Notes: generated from the letters alone by a model not told the origin. DNA of 6,157 bases from Bacteroidota bacterium (GCA_003648395.1 QMPB01000300.1:1-6157); one strand, 5' to 3'. Shown: positions 1 to 6,110, numbered from the stretch's first letter. Program-made: numbers and translations.

Positions 1-90
1 AGGAAAACGAAACAGACGATCAATCTTTTCCTCTTGCGCATAGCTAACTGATAATACAAATACTAAAATTATAAATATAAAATTTCTCAT
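1..90 (-). CDS. Exported protein, N-terminal fragment (runs off left edge)
   Basis: Seen: on the minus strand an ATG at 90-88 opens a frame that stays open to the window edge, giving 30 residues. It starts M-R-N, continues with a hydrophobic core (FIFIILVFVLSV) and ends in S-Y-A followed by Q-E-E, a textbook Bacteroidota signal peptidase I site (cleavage after Ala-18). The visible mature start is QEEKIDRLFRFP. Inference: a secreted or periplasmic protein. The LFRFP run resembles the beginning of tricorn-like/PD40 S41 peptidases, which often start with an R-L-(L/F)-R-x-P segment before the first beta-propeller blade, but twelve residues cannot settle this. The gene is divergent from everything on the plus strand. 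Its promoter may be the 7/8 -7 match at 148-141. The start codon and signal peptide are well supported; the product is not identified. Confidence 0.72.
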   Translation of the reverse strand, partial: MRNFIFIILVFVLSVSYAQEEKIDRLFRFP

Positions 91-95
91 GGCTA

Positions 96-103
96 TATTT
101 TTG
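96..103 (+). promoter_or_regulatory. Candidate -7 element of a plus-strand promoter
   Basis: TATTTTTG matches the Bacteroidota -7 consensus TAnnTTTG exactly. It sits in a 13-base string (CTATATTTTTGTG, 93-105) that recurs identically at 3993-4005, in front of the PagL-like gene. A start site would fall near 108-111. No convincing -33 element lies at the usual distance; the only TTTC (83-86) is too close. It faces away from the truncated exported gene and toward the orphan terminator at 232-264, so it is the natural promoter for the proposed small RNA. Confidence 0.4.
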
Positions 104-140
104 TGATTTATTGTTGTTTTTAACTAATAATTTATAACAG

Positions 141-148
141 TAAAAGTA
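141..148 (-). promoter_or_regulatory. Weak candidate -7 element for the exported gene at 1-90
   Basis: Read on the minus strand the bases are TACTTTTA, a 7/8 match to TAnnTTTG and one base away from the prs element (TACTTTTG, 3846-3839). It would give a leader of about 45 nt before the ATG at 90. No clear -33 element was found, so this is tentative. Confidence 0.22.
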
Positions 149-179
149 ATCATTTTTCCTAGAGACATTTTAATTCTTA

Positions 180-229
180 TTTGTTACCTAATTAGGTTGT
201 TTGAATAACAAATTATGGATTATATCCAT
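180..229 (+). other. Two consecutive RNA hairpins upstream of the terminator
   Basis: Hairpin 1 pairs TTTGTTA (180-186) with TAACAAA (206-212). Inside it lies a 12-base perfect palindrome, ACCTAATTAGGT (186-197), giving a nested stem with an AATT loop. Hairpin 2 pairs ATGGAT (215-220) with ATCCAT (224-229) around a three-base loop. Only two bases separate each element from the next, and the terminator stem starts at 232. This tight packing suggests a structured transcript rather than random AT-rich spacer. Confidence 0.5.
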
Positions 230-231
230 TG

Positions 232-264
232 AAGAGGCGACCAATTGGTCGCCTCTTTTTTTTT
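232..264 (+). terminator. Strong intrinsic terminator with no upstream ORF
   Basis: Positions 232-257 form a perfect 26-base palindrome: an 11-bp arm with the core GAGGCGACC, the loop AATT, and the complementary arm. It is followed by an unbroken run of nine T (256-264). The GC-rich stem stands out in very AT-rich surroundings. The T-run lies on the right side only, so it works for plus-strand transcription. It is not a terminator for the minus-strand gene, which starts to its left and reads away. Confidence 0.85.
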
Positions 265-294
265 ATTCATTTTTATATTTATATTTTTTCTGAA

Positions 295-318
295 GTAACG
301 GCCAAGAATGACCGTTAC
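295..318. promoter_or_regulatory. Inverted repeat upstream of the acylase promoter (candidate operator)
   Basis: GTAACGG (295-301) is the exact reverse complement of CCGTTAC (312-318), with a 10-base spacer; the match extends inward to 8 of 9 if one mismatch is allowed. It is GC-rich against its background, lacks a T-run, and lies about 35 bases upstream of the -33-like element at 353. That position suits an activator or repressor dimer controlling the acylase gene. Binding is inferred, and a plain hairpin is possible. Confidence 0.4.
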
Positions 319-352
319 ACCTGTACAAACTGAAGTTTATATATTAAAGTAG

Positions 353-380
353 TTTCAATCCATTAAATTTAATATATTTG
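353..380 (+). promoter_or_regulatory. Promoter of the penicillin acylase gene
   Basis: The -7 element TATATTTG (373-380) fits TAnnTTTG. A TTTCAAT string begins at 353, 20 bases before the -7 start. The promoter at 3976-4003 has the same TTTCAAT at the same distance. The expected start site is near 386, leaving a leader of about 32 nt with no Shine-Dalgarno sequence and an A-rich stretch before ATG 418. TTTC departs from the usual -33 TTTG/TTG. Confidence 0.55.
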
Positions 381-388
381 TAAATATA

Positions 389-403
389 TTTTGATACAAT
401 AAA
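389..403 (+). repeat. 15-base sequence shared by two leader regions, copy 1
   Basis: TTTTGATACAATAAA occurs here, in the acylase gene leader, and identically at 3815-3829, in the prs leader but in antisense orientation relative to prs. Its last ten bases (ATACAATAAA) recur at 3981-3990 inside the promoter of the PagL-like gene. It may be chance in AT-rich DNA or a recurring regulatory string. Confidence 0.35.
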
Positions 404-417
404 CAAAACCCATAATC

Positions 418-2766
418 ATGAAAAAAATATTTCTACTTATTGCAATGCTAATAATATTTGTTTTAGCATTAATATACTTATATCTAAGCAATACTGCTCC
501 TCAATATTCAGGAACTATAATAAATAATTCTGTAAAAGACAGCACCGAAGTAATCTACGATAAGTATGGAATACCTCATATATATGCTAAAAGTGGCACC
601 GATGCTTATTTTGCATTGGGCTTTGCTCAAGCACAAGAGCGTTTATTTCAAATGGTAATGCTAAGACGATTATCAAGAGGTAAATTGGCTGAGATACTTG
701 GTCCAAAATTAATAGAGATTGATAAGCGAATGATAACGCTTGGCTTTAATGAATTTGCTGCCAAAAATACAAAGGCTACTTTGGAGTCTGGCGATAAAGA
801 AATGATAAGCTACGCCAACGCATATCAAAAAGGAATAAATTCTTTTATTGATAATGGAAATCTACCAATAGAATTTACAATGCTGGGATTTAAACCAGAG
901 CACTTTGTTTTTGAAGATATTTATACTACACTTGGTTATATGGCTTTAGGTTTTACCACAGGAATCACTAGCGAGCCTGTTATGCAATATATTCACGAAA
1001 CTTTAGGAAATGACTATTCTATACTTTTTGAAGCAGACACTGCCGCTGGAGATATTAATTACCACCCTCATGCGGTAAAAGAAATTATTGCAAATAATAT
1101 TATTTCTGAATTTAACGCTTTCCCTTACGATTTACCTTTCCCATATTGGGAAGGATCAAACTCGTGGTTGCTGTCCAAGGAAAGGTCAAAAAGCGGCAAA
1201 GCTATATTTGCAAATGATACTCATATTGGATATTCGCAACCTTCAGTTTGGTTTGAAGCGTATATGGAGTATCCAGGGTTTGATTTTTATGGTTATTACC
1301 TTGCAGGAATGCCATTTGCTATTATAGGACATAACCCTAACTTAGCTTGGGGAATTACAATTTTCCCAATAGATAATATGGACTTATACTACGAAACTAC
1401 TAATCCTGAGAATAGCAATCAATATTTACAAGCTAACGAATGGAAGGATTATACCATAATTGAGCATATTATTAAAGTGAAAGATTCTACCGATGTGGTT
1501 TATAATGTAAAGATAAGCGAAAGAGGGCCTATACTAACAGACGCCTTTAATCAAACCCTTCAGAAAGAGGGCAAAGAGGTATCACTTTGGTGGCCGTTAT
1601 ATCATATAAAATCTGATGCAGTACAAGCTACATTTATTATGAATAATGCTCGTAATATTACTGAATTTGCTAAAGGCCTGCCTATGATAGATATTCTAGG
1701 TTTGAATATTATGTATGCCGATATAGACGATAATATAGCTTGGTGGGCTACAGGGCTTATTCCTAAACGCACTACTGGGCTTAGTAGTAAAAAGTATATG
1801 GATGGAGCTACAGACACATTAGCTCATGAGTTTTATTCTTTTGATAAAAATCCTAAACTTATTAACCCTAAAAGAGGATATATAATATCGGCAAATAATT
1901 CGCCAGGAATGTACGATTCTTTATATGTGCCAGGGTATTATTCTCCTGGGTATAGAGCACAGAGAATTGAAAAATTACTGACATCGAAAGATAAATGGAA
2001 TATAGAAGAGTTAAAAGCAGTGCAATTGGATGTTTTCTCGGAACGAGATTTAAGACTTGTAAATATCATTCTTGACGAAGCTGATCAATCTATTTTAGAT
2101 AGCGATGAATTGAAAGCCCTGCGATCATGGGATGGAAATTATTATGTAGAATCCGTTGGCGCAACCATATTTACAAGGGTACTTTATGAAGTATTGGCAG
2201 GAACTTTTATCCCTCAAATAGGCGAAAAACGTTTCTCAGAACTATTACATACCTATGCTTTTAAAGCAAATATTGAAAGATTAATTTCTGATAAAAATTC
2301 AGTTTGGTTTGCAGAAAATAGAAATGAAATATTCAATAAAGCAATAAACAAAGCTATAAAATCATTAAATTCTCAATTGGGAAGCAATGTTGCATCTTGG
2401 AATTGGGGAAGAGTACATCAACTAGAACATGTACATGCTATTGGCCGCAAAAAACCATTTGATAAAGTATTTAATGTAGGGCCTTTTCCAAAAACAGGAA
2501 GTAATGAAGTGGTGGATAAAGAAGGTTTTACTTATGGTAATAATAAGAGTATAAAAGTAACTTCAGGCCCGGCACTAAGATGTTTTGTAGATTTTGCAGA
2601 GCCCCAAAATGGTATTGGAATTATTCCTACTGGTCAATCAGGAAATATTATGAGCCCACATTATAGCGATCAAGCCCAAATGTTTGTTGATGGAGAATAC
2701 CGTGCTCATATTATGAATAAAGATGAGCTGCCTACAAATAGAATTCTGTGGATAGTGAATGAATAA
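418..2766 (+). CDS. Penicillin acylase family protein (Ntn hydrolase)
   Basis: Family: PF01804 enzymes hydrolyse amide bonds of penicillins, N-acyl-homoserine lactones or other acyl amides in the periplasm, after autocatalytic cleavage into alpha and beta chains. Seen: 782 residues, full family length. A hydrophobic segment (residues 4-23) without a clear cleavage site or lipobox Cys suggests a signal anchor. The nucleophile is Ser-247 in EGSNSW, so cleavage between G246 and S247 leaves a 536-residue beta chain. His-269 (motif NDTH) is beta-chain residue 23, as in PvdQ-type acylases. HNPNLAWG (305-312), the probable Ca-ligand region D319/D322, ANNSP (492-496, oxyanion Asn), YRAQRI (512-517), WGRVH (663-667) and TGQSGN-x3-SPHYSDQ (738-751) are all in order. 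The start is supported by the promoter and signal segment. It is monocistronic, with a terminator following. The family is certain; the substrate cannot be read from sequence. Quorum-signal, lipopeptide or beta-lactam acylase are all possible. Confidence 0.95.
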   Translation: MKKIFLLIAMLIIFVLALIYLYLSNTAPQYSGTIINNSVKDSTEVIYDKYGIPHIYAKSGTDAYFALGFAQAQERLFQMVMLRRLSRGKLAEILGPKLIEIDKRMITLGFNEFAAKNTKATLESGDKEMISYANAYQKGINSFIDNGNLPIEFTMLGFKPEHFVFEDIYTTLGYMALGFTTGITSEPVMQYIHETLGNDYSILFEADTAAGDINYHPHAVKEIIANNIISEFNAFPYDLPFPYWEGSNSWLLSKERSKSGKAIFANDTHIGYSQPSVWFEAYMEYPGFDFYGYYLAGMPFAIIGHNPNLAWGITIFPIDNMDLYYETTNPENSNQYLQANEWKDYTIIEHIIKVKDSTDVVYNVKISERGPILTDAFNQTLQKEGKEVSLWWPLYHIKSDAVQATFIMNNARNITEFAKGLPMIDILGLNIMYADIDDNIAWWATGLIPKRTTGLSSKKYMDGATDTLAHEFYSFDKNPKLINPKRGYIISANNSPGMYDSLYVPGYYSPGYRAQRIEKLLTSKDKWNIEELKAVQLDVFSERDLRLVNIILDEADQSILDSDELKALRSWDGNYYVESVGATIFTRVLYEVLAGTFIPQIGEKRFSELLHTYAFKANIERLISDKNSVWFAENRNEIFNKAINKAIKSLNSQLGSNVASWNWGRVHQLEHVHAIGRKKPFDKVFNVGPFPKTGSNEVVDKEGFTYGNNKSIKVTSGPALRCFVDFAEPQNGIGIIPTGQSGNIMSPHYSDQAQMFVDGEYRAHIMNKDELPTNRILWIVNE

Positions 2767-2779
2767 CTCCTAAATTTGC

Positions 2780-2820
2780 AAAAATCCCCAATACGAAAAC
2801 ATCATATTGGGGATTTTTTT
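2780..2820. terminator. Bidirectional intrinsic terminator between convergent genes
   Basis: A 14-bp perfect stem (arms 2780-2793 and 2805-2818, core ATCCCCAATA / TATTGGGGAT) encloses an 11-base loop. On the plus strand it ends in seven T (2814-2820). On the minus strand it ends in five T (2784-2780). It sits 13 bases after the acylase stop and 17 bases after the prs stop, so it can serve both genes. Confidence 0.88.
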
Positions 2821-2837
2821 ATTTATTCGATTTCTAC

Positions 2838-3791
2838 TTACAGAATTGTAGTAAACTCAAAATGTTCAGTAATCGATTGATTTTCAGAAATACGTTTAAT
2901 AACATCAGCAAAAAGATGTGCTGTAGAAAGGAAATTCATTTTCTTACAGTCTTTAGTGATATCTCTAGCTATTGTATCGGTAAGAATAAGTTCATCAAGT
3001 GATGAATTCGCAATATTCTCATATGCATTTCCTGAAAGTACAGCATGAGTAGCTATAGCACGAACAGAATTTGCTCCTTCTTCCATCATAAGGTCTGAAG
3101 CTTTGGCAATAGTACCAGCAGTATCAATAATATCATCAACAAGAATTACATCCTTACCTTTAACATCACCAATTACTCGCATACTTTCAATTTTATTGGC
3201 TCCACCTCTTTGCTTAAAACAAATCACAAGATCTGTTTTCAAAAATTTAGCATAAGCAGCAGCACGTTTTGCTCCACCAGCATCAGGAGATGCCATTACA
3301 ATGTTCTTCAAATTTAAGCTCTGAAGATAAGGAACAAATATTGAAGAGGCATACATATGGTCAAAAGGCACATCAAAGAAACCTTGAATTTGATCGGCAT
3401 GCAAGTCCATAGAAACAACTCTATCAACACCAGCAGCAGTAAGCAGGTTTGCAATAAGTTTTGCTCCTATTGGCACACGAGGCCTATCTTTTCTATCCTG
3501 ACGAGCAAAGCCAAAATATGGCATTAATACAACAACTTTTCGTGCTGAAGCTCTACGAGCCGCATCGATCATCATAAGCAATTCCATAATATTATCAGTT
3601 GGAGGATTTGTGCTCTGCACAATAAATACATCATGTCCTCTTATGGTTTCGCCAAAGGCTGGTTGAAATTCACCGTCACTAAATCTAGATAAGGTTACTT
3701 TTCCTAATTCCATTCCATATATTTTAGCTATTGCTTCTGCTAATTTTGTATTCGAATTTCCTGAGAATATAGATACTGGGGCGATTTTCAT
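2838..3791 (-). CDS. prs: Ribose-phosphate pyrophosphokinase (PRPP synthetase)
   Basis: Makes PRPP from ribose 5-phosphate and ATP in the cytoplasm, feeding purine, pyrimidine, His, Trp and NAD synthesis. Seen: from ATG 3791 the protein has 317 residues, the normal length for class I enzymes. Motifs: FSDGEF (37-42), the ATP-site loop FARQDRKDRPR (95-105; many homologues have Tyr at the first position), the metal/ATP-site motif DLHADQIQGFFD (129-140), SPDAGGAKRA (168-177), and the PRPP-binding loop DVILVDDIIDTAGT (214-227). All catalytic motifs look intact. Start choice: the frame stays open upstream to 3941, but those extra 50 residues (Ile/Phe/Tyr-rich, no family similarity) lie across the promoter, while MKIAPVSIFSGNSN is the conserved N-terminus. 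It is monocistronic, convergent with the acylase gene and divergent from the PagL-like gene. No Shine-Dalgarno sequence is present. Confidence 0.97.
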   Translation of the reverse strand: MKIAPVSIFSGNSNTKLAEAIAKIYGMELGKVTLSRFSDGEFQPAFGETIRGHDVFIVQSTNPPTDNIMELLMMIDAARRASARKVVVLMPYFGFARQDRKDRPRVPIGAKLIANLLTAAGVDRVVSMDLHADQIQGFFDVPFDHMYASSIFVPYLQSLNLKNIVMASPDAGGAKRAAAYAKFLKTDLVICFKQRGGANKIESMRVIGDVKGKDVILVDDIIDTAGTIAKASDLMMEEGANSVRAIATHAVLSGNAYENIANSSLDELILTDTIARDITKDCKKMNFLSTAHLFADVIKRISENQSITEHFEFTTIL

Positions 3792-3814
3792 AAAATATAT
3801 ATTTAAAAAATTGA

Positions 3815-3829
3815 TTTTGATACAATAAA
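3815..3829 (+). repeat. 15-base sequence shared by two leader regions, copy 2
   Basis: Identical to 389-403 (TTTTGATACAATAAA). Here it falls inside the predicted prs leader, just downstream of the prs start site, and reads opposite to prs transcription. See copy 1 for the third, 10-base match at 3981-3990. Confidence 0.35.
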
Positions 3830-3838
3830 TAGAGATTA

Positions 3839-3846
3839 CAAAAGTA
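3839..3846 (-). promoter_or_regulatory. Candidate -7 element of the prs promoter
   Basis: Minus-strand TACTTTTG (3846 to 3839) matches TAnnTTTG. The start site would be near 3833, giving a leader of about 42 nt before ATG 3791. The -33 position is only AT-rich, without the TTTCAAT seen at the two plus-strand promoters. This placement argues against any translation start upstream of 3791. Confidence 0.5.
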
Positions 3847-3975
3847 TTAAAAACTCCGATATATAATGTACTTTTTATTAAAAAAATATCGCTAAATAGA
3901 TAACAGATTTGAATATAAATAGAATTCCTTGCTAGGGACATATTTCCTCAATAAAACCAAAATAATAATTACATT

Positions 3976-4003
3976 TTTCAATACAATAAAAACTATATTT
4001 TTG
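3976..4003 (+). promoter_or_regulatory. Promoter of the PagL-like operon
   Basis: The -7 element TATTTTTG (3996-4003) is followed by TGCAAA, a common continuation in this phylum. TTTCAAT starts at 3976, exactly 20 bases before the -7 start, as in the acylase promoter; 21 of the 28 bases are identical without gaps. The start site would be near 4008-4010, leaving a very short leader before ATG 4021 and ruling out the GTG at 4003 as a start codon. Confidence 0.6.
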
Positions 4004-4020
4004 TGCAAAATAAATATCTT

Positions 4021-5148
4021 ATGATTAAGACGATATTGCTACTATTTATAATGCTTTCTGGGCTTTCTTTAATCGCTCAAAACGAGAAACGCCAACACTT
4101 TTTCGTGCAGTCAAGAGGGTTTTATGGAAAGCCAATAGCTTATTCGGATAGTTTATCTCCTGATCAATTAAACTCTAACTTTATTGCTGCGGATATTCGC
4201 ATAGGTGTTCAGGCTAATGGTGAACGCTCTAAAGATCAGTTTTTAGGATTTCAACAATATGGCGTTGGGATATTTCATGCAAACCTAAATAATGAAATTC
4301 TTGGAAATCCTTGGGGTATTTATACTTTTGTTTCTGTACCTTTATATACCAATAATAGTTTTACTCTATACAATGATGCTAGCTTTGGAATAGGCTTTGG
4401 ATTTAATGAATATGACCCAATAACTAACCCAAAGAATGATATTATAGGTTCGGATATAAATGCATATTTCACAATTGGAGCTAAAGCAGCATATAGTTTA
4501 AATGATAGATTTACAATAGATGCAGGTGCAGAATTCCAACATTTCTCCAATGGAACATTAAAAACTCCCAATAAAGGATTAAATATGTACTCAGGACATT
4601 TAGGCCTAACATATTTTTTCAATTCAATAAATGAAGAAACATATACTCCAGCGGAGAAAATTAGCAAACCCGTTCCTAAAATAGAAAAATATAACGAAAT
4701 GACCTTTGTTTATTCCATTGGAGGGAAATCTACATTGGCAAATTATGGCAAGCCTCCTAATTATTTAATGACAAGTATTGTTATAGATTACTATAGGCGA
4801 TACCATCATATTGCAAAATATGGAGGCGGCATAGAATATATTTACGATGGTACATATGTTGCTGACTATACTGAAGCCCAAAGTTTCGACAAATACTCGT
4901 TTATAGCAATTCATGCATCACATGAGTTATATTTCTCTAAATTTGCATTTGTTTCTCACTTAGGTACATATCTATGGAAAGGCACTCCTGGCAAAGGTTG
5001 GGTGTATGCAAGAGTAGGACTAAGATATTATATTTCTGAGCATTTTATTGCCAATCTAACGCTCAAAACAGAAAATGGATTCAAAGCAGATTTTATTGAA
5101 GCGGGTATTGGTTATAGATTTAAGTTCAAAAAAAATAAGACGGAATAA
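4021..5148 (+). CDS. PagL/acyloxyacyl-hydrolase-like outer-membrane protein
   Basis: Family knowledge: PagL is an outer-membrane beta-barrel that removes the 3-O acyl chain of lipid A. Seen: from ATG 4021, 375 residues, with a signal peptide (hydrophobic residues 4-17, LIA|Q near 17-20). [18 protein letters not shown] (143-160) and [15 protein letters not shown] (174-188) match the family core: His-174 and Ser-176 align with the PagL His/Ser pair. The third catalytic residue, Glu in PagL 12 positions after the Ser, appears to be Asn-188 here. PagL itself is about 170-190 residues. This protein has a second region of similar size (225-375), also rich in alternating aromatic strands and ending YRFKFK, typical of a last barrel strand. 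Start: a GTG at 4003 is in frame but is the last base of the promoter -7 element. The next gene overlaps its stop (TAATG). The family call is good; enzymatic activity is uncertain. Confidence 0.85.
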   Translation: MIKTILLLFIMLSGLSLIAQNEKRQHFFVQSRGFYGKPIAYSDSLSPDQLNSNFIAADIRIGVQANGERSKDQFLGFQQYGVGIFHANLNNEILGNPWGIYTFVSVPLYTNNSFTLYNDASFGIGFGFNEYDPITNPKNDIIGSDINAYFTIGAKAAYSLNDRFTIDAGAEFQHFSNGTLKTPNKGLNMYSGHLGLTYFFNSINEETYTPAEKISKPVPKIEKYNEMTFVYSIGGKSTLANYGKPPNYLMTSIVIDYYRRYHHIAKYGGGIEYIYDGTYVADYTEAQSFDKYSFIAIHASHELYFSKFAFVSHLGTYLWKGTPGKGWVYARVGLRYYISEHFIANLTLKTENGFKADFIEAGIGYRFKFKKNKTE

Positions 5149-6110
5149 TGGATAGCGAAAATCAATATATCTGGGGTCACCAAAGACGTTTCAATGCTTA
5201 TGCACAATATTTTAAGAAGCATTTTGGAGAAAGAGTGCAGAAATTAAGTATCGATGCTGGATTTACATGTCCCAATAGAGATGGAACCGTAGCGCGTGGC
5301 GGCTGTACTTATTGCAATAACGAATCTTTCAATCCTTCATATTGTAGTCCCGAGAAACCTGTTGACCAGCAACTTTTAGAAGGAATGGAATTCCATTCGA
5401 ACAGATATAGAAGAGCTGGTAAATATTTAGCTTATTTTCAGGCATATTCAAATACCTATAAACCCCTTGAGGAGCTTAAGCAAATATATTCGAAGGCATT
5501 GGATGTACCGGGAGTGGTTGGACTTGTAATAGGTACTCGCTCCGATGTTATTGATGAAGAAAAGCTTGAGTATTTTGCTGAATTATCGAAAAGTAAATAT
5601 GTAATTATTGAATATGGTATTGAATCCTGCTACGATAAAAGCCTAGAGATGATGAACCGTGGGCATGATTTTGAGAATGTAAGCAAAGCCATTCAGCTGA
5701 CCCATGATTATGGAATTAATGTTGGCGGACATATGATGTTTGGTCTGCCTGGCGAAAGCATTGAAATGATGATGGCAGAGGCTGAAATACTTAATGAATT
5801 ACCTCTTAATACCATAAAATTTCATCAGCTACAAATAATTACTAATACTGCTATGGCAAAGGATTATAAAATAAATCCTCAGAATTATGATTTCTTTACT
5901 CTTGATGAATATGTAAACTTTATTGTAGATTTTACCGAGAAACTTAATCCTAATTTTGTAATTGAGAGATTTGCTGGCGAAGTGCCTCCACGTTTTCTTG
6001 CTGGCCCCACATGGGGAAATATTAGAAATGATCAAATTCTAAATAAAATTGAAAGAGAATTTCAGATTAGAGATTCGTGGCAAGGAAAATTAATAACTAA
6101 TAATAAATAA
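5148..6110 (+). CDS. TIGR01212/YhcC-YtqA family radical SAM protein
   Basis: Seen: 320 residues, the usual family length. C41, C53 and C56 form the family's CX11CX2C cluster-binding motif (CPNRDGT...GGCTYC), which would bind a 4Fe-4S cluster and S-adenosylmethionine. Other family blocks follow: FQAYSNTY (97-104), GTRSDVI (129-135; Pro is more usual where Ser-132 sits), EYGIES (155-160), NRGHDF (170-175), HMMFGLPGE (195-203), IKFHQLQI (223-230) and [10 protein letters not shown] (273-282). No signal peptide, so cytoplasmic. From memory, the Bacillus homologue YtqA has been linked to wobble-uridine tRNA modification; I cannot verify that here or extend it safely. ATG 5148 overlaps the preceding TAA by one base, suggesting translational coupling with the PagL-like gene. 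No terminator follows. Family identity is firm; the reaction in this organism is open. Confidence 0.93.
   Translation: MDSENQYIWGHQRRFNAYAQYFKKHFGERVQKLSIDAGFTCPNRDGTVARGGCTYCNNESFNPSYCSPEKPVDQQLLEGMEFHSNRYRRAGKYLAYFQAYSNTYKPLEELKQIYSKALDVPGVVGLVIGTRSDVIDEEKLEYFAELSKSKYVIIEYGIESCYDKSLEMMNRGHDFENVSKAIQLTHDYGINVGGHMMFGLPGESIEMMMAEAEILNELPLNTIKFHQLQIITNTAMAKDYKINPQNYDFFTLDEYVNFIVDFTEKLNPNFVIERFAGEVPPRFLAGPTWGNIRNDQILNKIEREFQIRDSWQGKLITNNK

Larger units (their letters stand above)
110..264 (+). ncRNA. Candidate small structured RNA ending in an intrinsic terminator
   Basis: Seen: about 155 nt of plus-strand sequence with stops in every frame (longest ATG frame five codons, from 215). It follows a consensus -7 element and ends in a strong intrinsic terminator. 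The 3' half folds into three stacked local hairpins: 180-212, 215-229 and 232-257. Upstream on the plus strand there is no gene whose transcript the terminator could end, because 1-90 is coded on the other strand. Inference: an independent sRNA. Its 5' end would overlap, antisense, the leader of the exported gene at 1-90. Alternatives are a premature-termination leader of the acylase gene (less likely, since that gene has its own promoter at 353-380) or a diverged 6S-like RNA. I could not find the long end-to-end helix expected of 6S RNA. The start is approximate. Confidence 0.42.

Noticed and set aside
215..232. Mini-ORF ATG GAT TAT ATC CAT TGA as a leader peptide
   Set aside because: Five codons with no run of regulatory codons; the bases are explained by a hairpin stem.
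110..264. Possible 6S RNA
   Set aside because: 6S needs a long rod-like helix pairing the two ends with a central bubble. Only local hairpins in the 3' half and weak AT pairing elsewhere could be found, so the specific call is not made.
232..264. Attenuator or riboswitch expression platform for the acylase gene
   Set aside because: The acylase gene has its own promoter at 353-380 downstream of the terminator, and no alternative anti-terminator pairing was evident. Kept only as a fallback explanation.
1088..1327. 79-codon plus-strand frame inside the acylase gene
   Set aside because: It lies wholly within the well-supported acylase reading frame, shows no family motif, and has no promoter of its own.
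1602..1817. 71-codon minus-strand frame inside the acylase gene
   Set aside because: Antisense shadow of a gene with unambiguous conserved motifs; no start signals or recognisable protein features.
3792..4020. Small gene or riboswitch in the divergent gap
   Set aside because: No frame with a plausible protein and no stable stem beyond AT-rich pairing; the gap is accounted for by two divergent promoters.
4320..4667. 115-codon minus-strand frame opposite the PagL-like gene
   Set aside because: Overlaps the catalytic-core coding region of the PagL-like gene; the translation has no recognisable domain and no promoter on that strand.
5829..6035. 68-codon minus-strand frame opposite the radical SAM gene
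   Set aside because: Lies within a conserved radical SAM coding region; Ile/Lys/Ser-rich translation is what reverse-read AT-rich DNA produces.
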